Below are positions 8,486-18,488 of a stretch of DNA of 64,000 bases, one piece after another. A model generated the notes under the pieces. The model ran no database searches, had not been told where the DNA came from, and worked only from the letters and a program-made list of their open reading frames with translations. A program made the translations under genes and the position numbers. How positions within the stretch are numbered: position 1 is the stretch's first letter; the number at the start of each line of letters is the position of its first letter. The stretch is from Streptomyces sp. PH10-H1 (GTDB taxonomy: Bacteria > Actinomycetota > Actinomycetes > Streptomycetales > Streptomycetaceae), in NCBI RefSeq assembly GCF_030063355.1, contig NZ_JASISZ010000003.1, forward strand, positions 124,001 to 188,000. The letters are read 5' to 3'.

Positions 8486-9643
8486 TTGGCGTCGCACCGC
8501 AAACCCCGCACCGGCATAAGCGCCGGCATGTTCCCCGTCTCCGGCCCCCGCGCGGCCATCGGCCTCACCGCGGCGGCGCTGGCCACCGTCACCCTGCTGG
8601 GCGAGACCGCGAGCGCCGCGCCCGCGCAGCCGCAGCCGCCCTCCATAGAAGAGGTCAAGGCGAAGGTCGACGCGCTCAACCATGACGCCGAGGTCGCCAC
8701 CGAGCGCTACAACGGCGCGAAGGAGCAGGCCGACCAGCAGAGCTCCAAGGTCGAGACGCTGCTGAGCCAGGTGGCGCAGCGGACCGAGGCGCTCAACGAT
8801 GCGCGGCGCGTCCTGGGCCAGTACGCGGCCGCCCAGTACCGCAGCGGCGGTGTCGACACGACGAGCGCGTTCCTGCTCTCCGCCAACCCGGAGCAGTTCT
8901 TCGACCAGACGCACCAGATGAAGCGGATGACCGGCAACCAGCAGCAGGCCGTCGAGAACTTCCGTACCCAGCAGGCCACGACGACGCAGAAGCGCACCGA
9001 GGCCGTCAAGGGGCTCGACACGCTGAACACGTCGCAGACGAAGCTGCGGACGGAGAAGAAGACCGTCCAGGACAAGCTGGCGGCGGCGAAGACGCTCCTC
9101 AACAGCCTCACCGTGCAGGAGAAGGCCCGACTGGCCGCGCTCCAGGCCAAGAAGGACGAGGCGGACCGCAAGCAGGCCGCGGAGATCGCCGCCAAGGAGA
9201 AGGCCGCGCGGGATGCCGCCGCGAAGGAGGCCGCGAAGACCGGCGCGGGGACGGGGACCGGCACCGGTACGGGCACGGGTTCCGGCACCACCTCGTCCAA
9301 GGCCGAGCAGGCCATCGCCTTCGCCCGCAAGCAGCTCGGCAAGCCGTATGTGTGGGGCGCGGTGGGCCCGGCTTCGTACGACTGCTCAGGGCTCACCCAG
9401 GCGGCCTGGAAGGCGGCCGGCATCGACCTGCCCCGCACCACCTGGGACCAGGTGAATTCCGGCAGCCGCGTCGCGACCTCGGATCTGCGGCCCGGCGATC
9501 TGATCTTCTTCTACGACGACATCAGCCATGTCGGCCTCTACATCGGCAATGGCGAAATGATTCACGCTCCCCACACCGGCACGGTCGTCAAGATCGCCCC
9601 GATCACCGAAATGCCGATTTACGGGGCTTCGCGCCCGGCCTGA
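8486..9643 (+). CDS. NlpC/P60 cell-wall endopeptidase (copy 1)
   Basis: The 385-residue secreted hydrolase has an N-terminal signal segment (about residues 12-45), a long coiled-coil (about 50-245, RipA/CwlO-like), a Gly/Thr linker, and a C-terminal NlpC/P60 domain with catalytic Cys300 (YDCSGL), His348 (ISHVGLY) and His360 (MIHAP). It should cut D-Glu to diamino-acid bonds in peptidoglycan stems. The start is TTG 8486, eight bases after GGAAGGA; the ATG at 8479 is out of frame. The gene is controlled by the ydaO riboswitch. A second, very similar gene follows at 10024, suggesting a recent tandem duplication of gene plus leader. Confidence 0.93.
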   Translation: MASHRKPRTGISAGMFPVSGPRAAIGLTAAALATVTLLGETASAAPAQPQPPSIEEVKAKVDALNHDAEVATERYNGAKEQADQQSSKVETLLSQVAQRTEALNDARRVLGQYAAAQYRSGGVDTTSAFLLSANPEQFFDQTHQMKRMTGNQQQAVENFRTQQATTTQKRTEAVKGLDTLNTSQTKLRTEKKTVQDKLAAAKTLLNSLTVQEKARLAALQAKKDEADRKQAAEIAAKEKAARDAAAKEAAKTGAGTGTGTGTGTGSGTTSSKAEQAIAFARKQLGKPYVWGAVGPASYDCSGLTQAAWKAAGIDLPRTTWDQVNSGSRVATSDLRPGDLIFFYDDISHVGLYIGNGEMIHAPHTGTVVKIAPITEMPIYGASRPA

Positions 9644-9665
9644 ACCGGCCCATAACCGGCCCGCT

Positions 9666-9709
9666 CCAAGCCCGCACCAAGCCCGCACCAAGCCCGCACC
9701 AAGCCCACA
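9666..9709 (+). repeat. 11-bp tandem repeat, four copies
   Basis: Four units of ccaagcccgca (the last with one change) follow the stop codon of NlpC copy 1. The repeat is non-coding; no hairpin is evident. Confidence 0.75.
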
Positions 9710-9775
9710 TCAGGTCAGCTCGACGGTCACAATAGGTAACGTAACGAAGCGATTTCGGTCACGTAGCGAAGTAAA

Positions 9776-9806
9776 CTTCCCAAGAGTCGCACAAGTTGAC
9801 TACGGT
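9776..9806 (+). promoter_or_regulatory. Putative promoter of the second NlpC/P60 gene
   Basis: CTTCCCA (9776-9782) and TACGGT (9801-9806) are separated by 18 bases, as before the first NlpC gene. Just upstream, 9735-9775 has two similar blocks (GTAACGAAG and GTAGCGAAG) that could be a direct-repeat operator, which the first copy lacks. Confidence 0.45.
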
Positions 9807-9857
9807 GGCCCGCTAGGCAGCTCGTTCCCAAGCCGGTGAAGAGCCGACGGCGGGCTG

Positions 9858-10014
9858 CCTCCGCTGAGTCCGGCCGCGAGGCCGGAGCCGGGGACCCACA
9901 CGCAGGACTTGGGGTGAATCGGGGCGAACGTCCGTACAATGGACGCCACTCCGTAGGGCAGCCTTCCACCAGCCCGAACCCGTCAGCTAACCCGGTAAGC
10001 GGTCCACGGAAGGA
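9858..10014 (+). ncRNA. ydaO/c-di-AMP riboswitch (second copy)
   Basis: The same conserved blocks occur as in the first element: GCCGGAGCCGGGGACCCA near 9881, GGGGTGAATCGGGG near 9910, and CCGAACCCGTCAGCTAACC followed by GGTAAGCGG. The variable stem between them has diverged (GTCCGTACAATGGAC). It ends at the GGAAGGA ribosome site of NlpC copy 2. The region 9644-9857 holds the 11-bp repeat and the promoter and no gene. Confidence 0.92.
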
Positions 10015-10023
10015 ATGTCTGCC

Positions 10024-11067
10024 TTGGCGTCGCATCGCAAACCGCGTACCCGAATACTCGCGTCCACCGGCCCCCGTGCCGTCGTGGGGCTGACGGCGGC
10101 GGCCCTGGCCACCGTGACCCTGATGAGTGAGTCCGCGAGCGCCGCGCCCGCGAAGCCCTCCATCACCGAGGTCAAAGCGCAGATCGACGACCTTCGTGGA
10201 AAAGCCGAAGTCGCCACCGAGCACGCCAACGCGGCGAAGGAGAAGACCGACCAGCAGCGCGCGAAGGCCGATCTGCTGCTCGCCGAGGTCGCGAAGAAGA
10301 CGCAGAAGCTGAACGACGCGCGCCGCGTCCTGGGCCAGTTCGCCGCCGCCCAGTACCGCAACGGCGGTGTCGACCAGACCACCGCGCTCCTGCTCTCCGA
10401 CAACCCGGAGAAGTTCCTTGAGCAGTCGCACCTCGTGGACCGGATGTCGGCCACGCAGGAAGACGCCATCAAGGAGTTCCGCACCCAGCAGGCGGAGTCG
10501 ACGGCCGAGGGCGCCAAGGCCGGCGCGAGCCTCGCCGAGCTGACCGCCTCGCAGACCACGCTGGACCGCGAGAAGAAGAACGTCCAGGCCAAGCTCGCCG
10601 ACGCGCAGAAGCTGCTCAACAGCCTCAGCGCCGACGAGAGGAAAAAGGTCGCCCAGCTGGACACCGCGCAGTCCGGCAGCTCCAACAGCGCGACCTACAC
10701 GTACAACGGCCCCGCCAGCGGTCGCGCCGCCGCAGCCATCGACTTCGCCCTCGCCCAGCGCGGCAAGCCGTACGTCTCCGGCGCCACCGGCCCGGGCTCG
10801 TACGACTGCTCCGGCCTCACCCAGGCCGCCTACCGCTCGGCCGGCATCAGCATCAGCCGCACCACGTACACCCAGATCAACGACGGCACGCGCGTCTCGC
10901 AGTCCGAGCTGCGCCCCGGTGACCTGGTGTTCTTCTACTCCGGCATCAGCCATGTCGCCATCTACCTCGGCAACGACGAGATCGTGCACGCCCCGCACCC
11001 CGGTGGCGTCGTCGAGGTCGGCAAGATGAGCTGGATGCCGTTCGCCGGCGCTGTGCGTCTCGCCTGA
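10024..11067 (+). CDS. NlpC/P60 cell-wall endopeptidase (copy 2)
   Basis: The 347-residue paralogue of the preceding gene has a signal segment, a coiled-coil and an NlpC/P60 domain with Cys262 (YDCSGL) and His310 (ISHVAIY). It lacks the Ala/Lys-rich and Gly/Thr linker of copy 1. TTG 10024 is preferred over ATG 10015: the ATG directly abuts GGAAGGA, whereas TTG has a nine-base gap and gives the same MASHRKPRT opening as copy 1. The gene is riboswitch-controlled and lies four bases from the next gene, so it may read into the DUF4129-MoxR-DUF58 operon. Confidence 0.92.
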   Translation: MASHRKPRTRILASTGPRAVVGLTAAALATVTLMSESASAAPAKPSITEVKAQIDDLRGKAEVATEHANAAKEKTDQQRAKADLLLAEVAKKTQKLNDARRVLGQFAAAQYRNGGVDQTTALLLSDNPEKFLEQSHLVDRMSATQEDAIKEFRTQQAESTAEGAKAGASLAELTASQTTLDREKKNVQAKLADAQKLLNSLSADERKKVAQLDTAQSGSSNSATYTYNGPASGRAAAAIDFALAQRGKPYVSGATGPGSYDCSGLTQAAYRSAGISISRTTYTQINDGTRVSQSELRPGDLVFFYSGISHVAIYLGNDEIVHAPHPGGVVEVGKMSWMPFAGAVRLA

Positions 11068-11071
11068 CGCC

Positions 11072-12106
11072 TTGGCGCAAGTCACCGGCCGGCCGGTCCC
11101 CCTGCTCGCCACGGCCGCCGTGGGCGGCCTGGTCCTGGCAGCGAGCGCGCTGCGGGCCGGGACCGGCCGGTCGGTGCTCGACTCCGGCCCGCACGGCACC
11201 GGCCCGCTGACCGGCCACGGCGGGTTCCTCGTACTGCTGGCCCTGGCGGTCGCGGCCGGTGGCGCGCTGCTCGTGACGAACTACCGCCGGGCCGTCCAGC
11301 ACATCGACGGTCCGAATCCAGTGGCCGAGCGGCTGCGGGACGCGGCGCTGGTGCTGCTGACCGCGGCGGCCGTGGTGGTGCCCGTCGCGGTGCTGCTCAG
11401 CTACCAGGGCGTCCAGGACGGCCTCGACACCCCGGGGGACGGCAACACCCCGTCCCCCGCACCGACCGTGCCGCGCGCGACCCAGGCCCCGGCGCAGCAC
11501 GCCGCCGACACGCCCGCCGCGGACGGATCGTCCTTCGATCTGTTCCATCTGCTGCTCCTCGTGGTCGCGGTACTGAGCGCGGTCGTGCTGGCCGTGGCGC
11601 TCGTACGGTGGCTGCGGTGGTACCTGGCCGGCCGGTCGGAGTCCGGCACCCGGCCCATCACCGGCGTCCCGGAGACCACCGAGAGCGCACTCGCCGGCGC
11701 CGTCGCCTCGGGCCGCCGGGCCCTGCACGGCGAGGACGCCCGCACCGCGGTGATCGCCTGCTACGCGGCGATGGAGTCCACCCTCGGCCGGTCCGGCGTC
11801 GCCCGGCTCGCCTCGGACAGCCCGACGGACCTGCTGGACCGGGCCGTGACCGGCGGGACGCTGACCGGGGACGCGGCCCGGACGCTGACCGCGCTCTTCC
11901 GCGAGGCGCGCTACTCCAGCCACCCGATGGACGACGGCCACCTGCTGCGCGCCCGCACCGCCCTCGACGCGATCGCGGGCCAACTGGCCGCCGTCACGGG
12001 CCCGGACGATCCGGATGACCTGGACAGTCCCGATGATCCGGATGGTCCCGACGGCCGCGACGGTCCCCCGGGCGTAACCCCCCAAGCCCCGGCGGACGGC
12101 CGGTGA
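11072..12106 (+). CDS. DUF4129 domain-containing membrane protein
   Basis: The 344-residue protein has hydrophobic segments near residues 10-28, 49-67, 89-110 and 152-175, then a cytoplasmic DUF4129 domain (about 215-310) with the characteristic VIACYAAMES, DSPTDLLDRAV and ARYSSHPM motifs. DUF4129 proteins occur with transglutaminase/DUF58/MoxR genes in envelope-associated clusters. The start is TTG 11072, four bases after the NlpC stop. The C-terminus is an Asp/Pro/Gly-rich tail. Its stop overlaps the next start. Confidence 0.82.
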   Translation: MAQVTGRPVPLLATAAVGGLVLAASALRAGTGRSVLDSGPHGTGPLTGHGGFLVLLALAVAAGGALLVTNYRRAVQHIDGPNPVAERLRDAALVLLTAAAVVVPVAVLLSYQGVQDGLDTPGDGNTPSPAPTVPRATQAPAQHAADTPAADGSSFDLFHLLLLVVAVLSAVVLAVALVRWLRWYLAGRSESGTRPITGVPETTESALAGAVASGRRALHGEDARTAVIACYAAMESTLGRSGVARLASDSPTDLLDRAVTGGTLTGDAARTLTALFREARYSSHPMDDGHLLRARTALDAIAGQLAAVTGPDDPDDLDSPDDPDGPDGRDGPPGVTPQAPADGR

Positions 12107-12588
12107 CCCCCGGCTCCACGCGCCACTCGCTGGCCGTGCTCATCGCGGCCGCGGTCGTCACCGAAGGCGTCCTCGCACTGGCCGGCGGGTTCGCGGTGGC
12201 GGGCTCCGGAGCCGTCGTCATCACGGCCGTCGCGCTGCTCACCGCCCGCTATGTGACGGGGTTCGACTCGCAGGACCATGGTTACCGGCGGCCCGTCCGG
12301 CTGCTCGGCAGCCGGTCGCCCCGGCTGGGCGACTGGGGCCGGGCGGTCTCCCAGGGGCTGTCCGACGGGGACGGGTACGCGCGCACCCTGCGCCCGGGAC
12401 TGCAGCGGCTGTACTCGGCCCGGCTCGCCGAGCGCCACGGCATTTCGCTGCGCACCCAGCCGGACCGCGCAGCCGTCGTCGTCGGCCCCGAGCTGTGGCC
12501 CTGGATCGACCCCCGGCGGCCCGCCCCGGAGGGCGCCATCCCGCCGCAGGTGCTGCGTGCCGTCGTCGACCGCCTCGACGACCTGTAG
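12103..12588 (+). CDS. Hypothetical membrane protein of the MoxR/DUF58 operon
   Basis: The 161-residue protein has two hydrophobic segments (about residues 7-26 and 28-46), followed by a cytoplasmic region. GTG 12103 overlaps the DUF4129 stop by four bases, indicating translational coupling. I do not recognise a named domain. It always appears to occupy this slot between DUF4129 and MoxR genes in Streptomyces as far as I recall, so it is probably a subunit of the same envelope complex. Confidence 0.7.
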   Translation: MTPGSTRHSLAVLIAAAVVTEGVLALAGGFAVAGSGAVVITAVALLTARYVTGFDSQDHGYRRPVRLLGSRSPRLGDWGRAVSQGLSDGDGYARTLRPGLQRLYSARLAERHGISLRTQPDRAAVVVGPELWPWIDPRRPAPEGAIPPQVLRAVVDRLDDL

Positions 12589-12720
12589 CGCGCGGACACC
12601 GCCGGAGGCGCCGCCCGCTGACCAGCCGAACCGCCGAACCGCCCCACAGCCGAAGAGCCGCACCGTCGCAGAGCCGCAGAGCCGAAAAGCCGCAGAGCCG
12701 TACGTCCTCCCAGGAGCACC

Positions 12721-13808
<1,088 letters not shown>

Positions 13809-13812
<4 letters not shown>

Positions 13813-15272
13813 CCGTGGGCCGAAGGCCACCCGGCCGGCGGCCGGCCCCGCCGCCGCACATCGCGCGGGCCCTGGGCGGCTCACCGGACGCGCCGACCGA
13901 CCTGAACGCCGAACCCGCCGAGCCGCCGGCCCCGCCGCCACCCGGCTGGCGGGCCACCGAGCGCGCCCTGCGACTGCTCACCGTGGCCGCCGTGGCGGCG
14001 GCCGCCGCGCTGCTCACCGGCCACCCATGGCTGCTCGCACTGGCCGCCGGCCCGGTCGTACTCCTCGTGCTGGCCGGACCGGGAGCGGTCTCCGGGTCCT
14101 GGTCCGGCTCCAGCTCCGGCTCAGACACCGTTTCCGACACCGGGTCCGACACCGGGTCCGACACCGGGTCCGGCCGTCCCACCCGGCTGAGCGCCGAAGT
14201 CGAGACCGAGCCGCGCCGCTGCTTCGAGAACGAGGACATCACCGTCCGCATCCGGCTCGCCTTCGACGGCGCGGTGGGCTGGCTCGACCCGGGCATCACC
14301 CTCGGCCCCGGCATCGAGCTGAACGTCCTCACCGTGACCGGGCCGGTCGTCGAACTCACCCTCACCGCCCGCCGCTGGGGGCGCTGGAGCCTGGGCACCG
14401 TCGATGTGGACGTCCACGACACCGGTGGTCTCACCCGGCGCACCGTCCGCGCGGAGCTCGGCGAGATCCAGGTCTTCCCGGTGCCCACGCAGGCCGCCCT
14501 CACCCCCATCCCGGTCCGGCTGCCGGACCGGCTCGGTGAGCACACCGCCCGGCAGAACGGCGACGGCATCGAGGTCGTCGGCGTACGCCCGCATGTGTGG
14601 GGGGAACGACAGCGGCGCATCCACTGGCCCTCGACGACCCGGCGCGGCAGCATCCAGATCAACCAGTTCGCCGCCGAACGCACCGCCGACACCGTCGTCC
14701 TGGTCGACGCACTCGTCGACTTCATCGACCCCGCGACCGGCGCCTCCGGCCTCGATGAGACGGTACGCGCCGCGGCCGGTCTCACCCGCGCGTATCTGCG
14801 CAGCCACGACCGGGTCGGCCTGGTGTCGATCGGCGGCAGCCTGCGCTGGCTGCAACCCGGCTCCGGCGGGGCCTACTTCTACCGGATCGTCGAGAGCGTG
14901 CTGGAGGTCCGCAAGGACCTCGGCTACTCCGTCCCCGCCCTCCAGCGCCTGCCGCCGCCCGCGCTGCCCCGCGGCGCGCTGGTCTACGCGATCACCCAGC
15001 TCGCCGACGAACGCATCCTGGAGGTGCTGGGCGACCTCGCGCAGCGCGGCAACCCGCTCGTCGTCATCGAGATCCCGACCGGCGCCCCGCACATCGCGGG
15101 CGGTGACACGGCCGGGCAACTGGCCCGGCGGCTCTGGCTCGCGGACCGGGCGGCGATGCGGTTCGCCCTGCGGGGGCGCGGTATACCGGTGGTCGCCCAG
15201 GCGGCCGGCAAGAGTCTCGACCTCGCGCTCGCGCCCTTGCTCCGCACCCGAATCCAGGGCAGGACCCGATGA
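13809..15272 (+). CDS. DUF58 domain-containing protein
   Basis: The 487-residue protein has two hydrophobic segments (about residues 60-95), an immunoglobulin-like or beta-rich region, and the DUF58 core VGVRPHVWGERQRRIHW, which is followed by a VWA-like strand (TVVLVDALVDF). DUF58/VWA proteins pair with MoxR ATPases. The ATG 13809 overlaps the moxR stop and is preferred over the longer in-frame extension within moxR. It contains three SDTG repeats from a 12-bp tandem repeat (14133-14168). Confidence 0.88.
14133..14168 (+). repeat. 12-bp coding tandem repeat in the DUF58 gene
   Basis: Three exact copies of tccgacaccggg encode (SDTG)3 between the membrane segments and the beta-rich domain. 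Confidence 0.8.
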
Positions 15273-15946
15273 CCCCGGCCCCCGCTCCCTCCCTCGCTCC
15301 CGTCGCTCTCCAGGCTCCCGTCTGGCCGGTGCGCCTCCTCGGCATCGCGCTGGCCGTCGCGTCCTGCGACCCGGCGCTCCCCGCCGACCTGTCCGTGGCC
15401 GGTGTGCTGCGGCCGGCCGCCGCGGCCGCGCTCGCCTGGTGGGCCGCCCCCGCCGTCACCCGGCGGCCGGTCCAGTACTCGGCCCGCAAGACCGCGCTGC
15501 TGTCCGCGCACCGCAATACGGTCTTCGCCGTCAGCTGCGTCGTCCTCGCCGCGTTCAGTACCCCGCCGCCCTGGCTGGCGTGCTGTGTCTCGGCCCTGCT
15601 GCTGACGTATCTCCTCATCGCCGACGCCTGCGCCGCGGGCCCGGCCGGCGTCCGTCAACTGCGCGCGCGGCACGTCCCGGCCGCCGCGTACGGCGCGAGT
15701 GCGCTGGTGCTGCTCGCCGCGTTCGCCCCCGCCGGCAGCGGCGCCTGGGGCCCGGCCGTCGCGGCCGGCGCCCTGTGCATGTCGGCGTACGCGGTCGGCC
15801 TGTCCCTGTGGCCACGGAGATCACGTGCGCCCCGGAGCAGCTCCCGTAGCAGCGCCCGTAGGAGCGCCGCCAGCAGCTCCCATAGCAGGGTCGAACGGCC
15901 TGAGGAGCAACAACTGCCTCATCGGTCGCCGCCAGTCCCGAAGTGA
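15269..15946 (+). CDS. Hypothetical multi-pass membrane protein
   Basis: The 225-residue Ala/Leu-rich protein has about five predicted membrane segments and an Arg/Ser-rich C-terminal tail. ATG 15269 overlaps the DUF58 stop by four bases. It is the last gene of the DUF4129-hypothetical-MoxR-DUF58 operon and probably belongs to the same membrane complex. I do not recognise a domain. Confidence 0.75.
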   Translation: MTPAPAPSLAPVALQAPVWPVRLLGIALAVASCDPALPADLSVAGVLRPAAAAALAWWAAPAVTRRPVQYSARKTALLSAHRNTVFAVSCVVLAAFSTPPPWLACCVSALLLTYLLIADACAAGPAGVRQLRARHVPAAAYGASALVLLAAFAPAGSGAWGPAVAAGALCMSAYAVGLSLWPRRSRAPRSSSRSSARRSAASSSHSRVERPEEQQLPHRSPPVPK

Positions 15947-16110
15947 CCAGGCCACCCGTCGAACAGTGATCACCGTCGATCACCCATGGCCGATTGAGAC
16001 CAGTCCCGCTCTACGTCGTACTGCCCCGCACTCCTCAGGTTTAGCGTCCTCCTCCAGGTGGCCGAACCCCACTGCCGTCGGACCACGTCGGCACGGTCAC
16101 CCCCGCCGAA

Positions 16111-16153
16111 GATCCGGCGGCGTTCCGCTTCCCCGTGCGGACGCCGCCGGATC
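16111..16153 (+). promoter_or_regulatory. Long leader hairpin before NlpC copy 3
   Basis: GATCCGGCGGCG (16111-16122) pairs perfectly with CGCCGCCGGATC (16142-16153), and TCCGC (16124-16128) with GCGGA (16137-16141), leaving one unpaired base and an eight-base loop. It lies 49 bases before the start codon and has no following T run, so it resembles a leader structure more than a terminator. The remaining intergenic sequence 15947-16202 shows no gene and no ydaO signature. Confidence 0.6.
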
Positions 16154-16202
16154 GAGGTCCCAGCAGGCGGGCACCAGCTAGGCACGAAGGAGTGACGGCC
16201 GC

Positions 16203-17270
16203 GTGGCGTCGCACAGAAAGCCCAAGCAGCGCTCACTCACCGGAACCACCGCACGGACCGCGGCCACCCTCGCGATGGCGGGAGCCGCATCCGTCACCGC
16301 CTTCGGCGAGACCGGCCACGCCGACCCGCAGCTCAGCGCCAACGAGGTCAAAACGCAGGTCGACGCCCTGTACCAGCAGGCCGAGCAGGCCACCGAGCAG
16401 TACAACGGCGCCAAGGAGGCGGCGGACACCGCCCGCGCCGACGTGACCCGGCTCCAGGACGAGATGGCCCGCAAGACCGCCAGGCTCAACACCACCCGCG
16501 ACGAGATCGGCTCCATCGCCGCCGCCCAGTACCGTTCCGGCGGCATCGATCCCTCGATGCAGCTCGCGCTGGACTCCACCCCGGACACGTATCTCGAACG
16601 TGCCGGCATCCTCAGCCAGGTCACCGGCCGCCAGGCCCAGGCCCTGCGCACCCTCGGCGAACAGCAGCAGGCGGTCAAGCAGACCCACGACGCGGCGGAC
16701 GCCAAACTCGCCACCCTGCGCGACGCCCAGACCAAGCTCGCCGAACACAAGCGCACCATCGAGACCAAGCTCCACGCCGCGCAGGCCCTCCTGGACCGCC
16801 TCACGGCCGCCCAGCACGCTGCCGTGAACAACAGCGGCCACGGCAGCGCATCGGCCCCCGCGCACGCCGACCGCTCCGCCGATCGCGTCCCGATCGCCCC
16901 CGGCGACATCAAGGCCCCCTCCGTCCGCGCCGCCCAGGCCGTCGCCTTCGCCTACGGCGCCCTCGGCCTCCCCTACGTCTGGGGCGCCACCGGGCCGTCC
17001 GCCTACGACTGTTCCGGCCTCACCCAGGCCGCCTGGAAGGCCGCGGGCGTCTCACTCCCCCGTACCACGTACACCCAGATCAACGTCGGCCAGCGCGTCT
17101 CCGAGTCCCAACTCCAACCCGGCGACCTGGTCTTCTTCTACTCCGGCATCAGCCACGTCGGCCTCTACATCGGCAACGGCCAAATGATCCACGCCCCCCA
17201 CCCGGGCGCGCCGGTGCGCATCGCACCGGTCAACGAAATGCCCTTCGCGGGCGCGAGCCGCCCGTCCTGA
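16203..17270 (+). CDS. NlpC/P60 cell-wall endopeptidase (copy 3)
   Basis: The 355-residue paralogue of the two upstream hydrolases has a signal segment (about residues 10-38), a coiled-coil (about 42-205), a short linker and an NlpC/P60 domain with Cys270 (YDCSGL) and His318 (ISHVGLY). The start is GTG 16203 with AAGGAG about ten bases upstream; the protein opens with the same MASHRK sequence as its paralogues. Unlike them it has no ydaO riboswitch but a long hairpin in its leader, so its control differs. Confidence 0.93.
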   Translation: MASHRKPKQRSLTGTTARTAATLAMAGAASVTAFGETGHADPQLSANEVKTQVDALYQQAEQATEQYNGAKEAADTARADVTRLQDEMARKTARLNTTRDEIGSIAAAQYRSGGIDPSMQLALDSTPDTYLERAGILSQVTGRQAQALRTLGEQQQAVKQTHDAADAKLATLRDAQTKLAEHKRTIETKLHAAQALLDRLTAAQHAAVNNSGHGSASAPAHADRSADRVPIAPGDIKAPSVRAAQAVAFAYGALGLPYVWGATGPSAYDCSGLTQAAWKAAGVSLPRTTYTQINVGQRVSESQLQPGDLVFFYSGISHVGLYIGNGQMIHAPHPGAPVRIAPVNEMPFAGASRPS

Positions 17271-17367
17271 CCGACCTGACCGACCGGACCAGAGGAACCG
17301 TCCGGCTGTCCGGAACGTCCGACCGCCGCAAGTGCCCCGCACTTTCTGCCCGGACCAAGGACATCCC

Positions 17368-17958
17368 ATGGACCTGCGCCGCATCGCCGCCCTCACCTCG
17401 GCCGCAATCGCCCTGACCCTGACCGCCGCGTGCGGCACCGAACACGCCGGTGCCGCCGCTCCCGCCCCGGCACCCTCCAAAGCCGCCCCGGCCACCCCAG
17501 CCGCCACGACCACCCCCGCGGTCCCCCTGGACCTCCAGAAGACCGAACAGGCCGTCGGCGACCAGGCACGCGGCTCCGACGTCTACGGCGACGAGATCGT
17601 GCAATCCGAGGATCACCTGATCGTGCTCTACGTCACCGACACCGACAAAGGCCAGGCCCTGTTACGCGCGGCGAAGGCCGCCCACCCCGACATCGACACC
17701 GGCCTCGTACACCTCAAGAAGTGCCGCTACGCGCGCAAGACCCTCGACGCCGCCATGGACCGGGTCATGAAGGCCAGCGAGGCGAGAAGCCTCCCCTATC
17801 TCGTCTACAGCGCGAGCCCGACCCACGACTCCTCCGGCCTGAACGTCACCGCCGCCGCGGAAGCCGTCGCCTCCACCACCTTCCGCCAGAAGGTCCAGGC
17901 GGCCGTCGGCACCATCCCGGTGGCCTTCGCCCCGGGCGGAATGGTCACGGCCTTGTGA
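17368..17958 (+). CDS. Hypothetical lipoprotein with a TTA codon
   Basis: The 196-residue protein has a lipoprotein signal peptide with lipobox LTAAC (Cys22), a Pro/Ala linker, and a conserved-looking domain (about 65-190) that I cannot assign. Leu99 is encoded by TTA (17662-17664), the codon read only by the bldA tRNA in Streptomyces, which suggests expression tied to late growth or development. ATG 17368 is preferred over 17332 because it has AAGGAC eight bases upstream and gives a proper signal peptide. Confidence 0.75.
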   Translation: MDLRRIAALTSAAIALTLTAACGTEHAGAAAPAPAPSKAAPATPAATTTPAVPLDLQKTEQAVGDQARGSDVYGDEIVQSEDHLIVLYVTDTDKGQALLRAAKAAHPDIDTGLVHLKKCRYARKTLDAAMDRVMKASEARSLPYLVYSASPTHDSSGLNVTAAAEAVASTTFRQKVQAAVGTIPVAFAPGGMVTAL

Positions 17959-18488
17959 ACGGTGGCACGTTCAGCGGACGTACTCCTTGAGCTTCTCGGT
18001 CTCCAGCCTTTTCGATCCGCTCTTCTCGCCGGAAGATGGGACGGGTTGGACTGAGCGTGATCCATGGGGTTGGTGAGGCGATCTCGGAGCGGATGTGGAT
18101 CACCAAGGAGGGCCAAAACTCCACTTACCGGGGCCTCAGGCCCAAAGGCTGATCCGTTGCGGATGACTGAGGTGCCAGAGGCCGGGCCGCGCCACCTCGC
18201 CGGCCCCAACTGACCCCCACCCCGCCCGGGAAGCGCAGCGGACCGGTATCCCTCTGCCCGAGCCGCACAGCGGGTCGGGATCGCTGAGTGGCGCGCAGCG
18301 AAAGGCCCCGCCCCTCCGCCCGGGCCAGGAGCGGAGCGACGCAGAAGAGCACTTCGCACTGCCTGAACGCCAGCCACCCCGAACCCGCACCCGGCCCGCC
18401 TCCCCGCAGGAGCGGAGCGACGCGGAAACGCACTCCGCCTCCGTCTGAACGCCGGCCACCCTGCCTGAACCCCGGCCACCACCAACCG
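17959..18488. other. 530-bp intergenic region with degenerate repeats
   Basis: No convincing gene is seen. A 38-codon open frame (18036-18152, plus strand) has non-GC-biased codons and looks like the C-terminal scrap of a decayed gene of unknown kind. Downstream, a block beginning CAGGAGCGGAGCGACGC occurs at 18326 and again at 18407, each followed by a GAACGCCRGCCACC block, giving an ~81-bp degenerate direct repeat; a third partial copy ends at 18479. Confidence 0.5.
18326..18479 (+). repeat. ~81-bp degenerate direct repeat
   Basis: Two copies start at 18326 and 18407 with an almost identical 17-bp head and a shared GAACGCC(A/G)GCCACC tail. A third tail-only copy follows at about 18463. The repeat lies downstream of the response-regulator stop codon. 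Confidence 0.55.

Noticed and set aside
5734..8685. Very long plus-strand open frame (983 codons) opposite pcrA
   Set aside because: It is the antisense of pcrA, whose helicase motifs are complete; the long frame follows from GC-rich third positions.
15947..16202. Possible third ydaO riboswitch before NlpC copy 3
   Set aside because: The diagnostic conserved blocks are missing; only a simple long hairpin is present.
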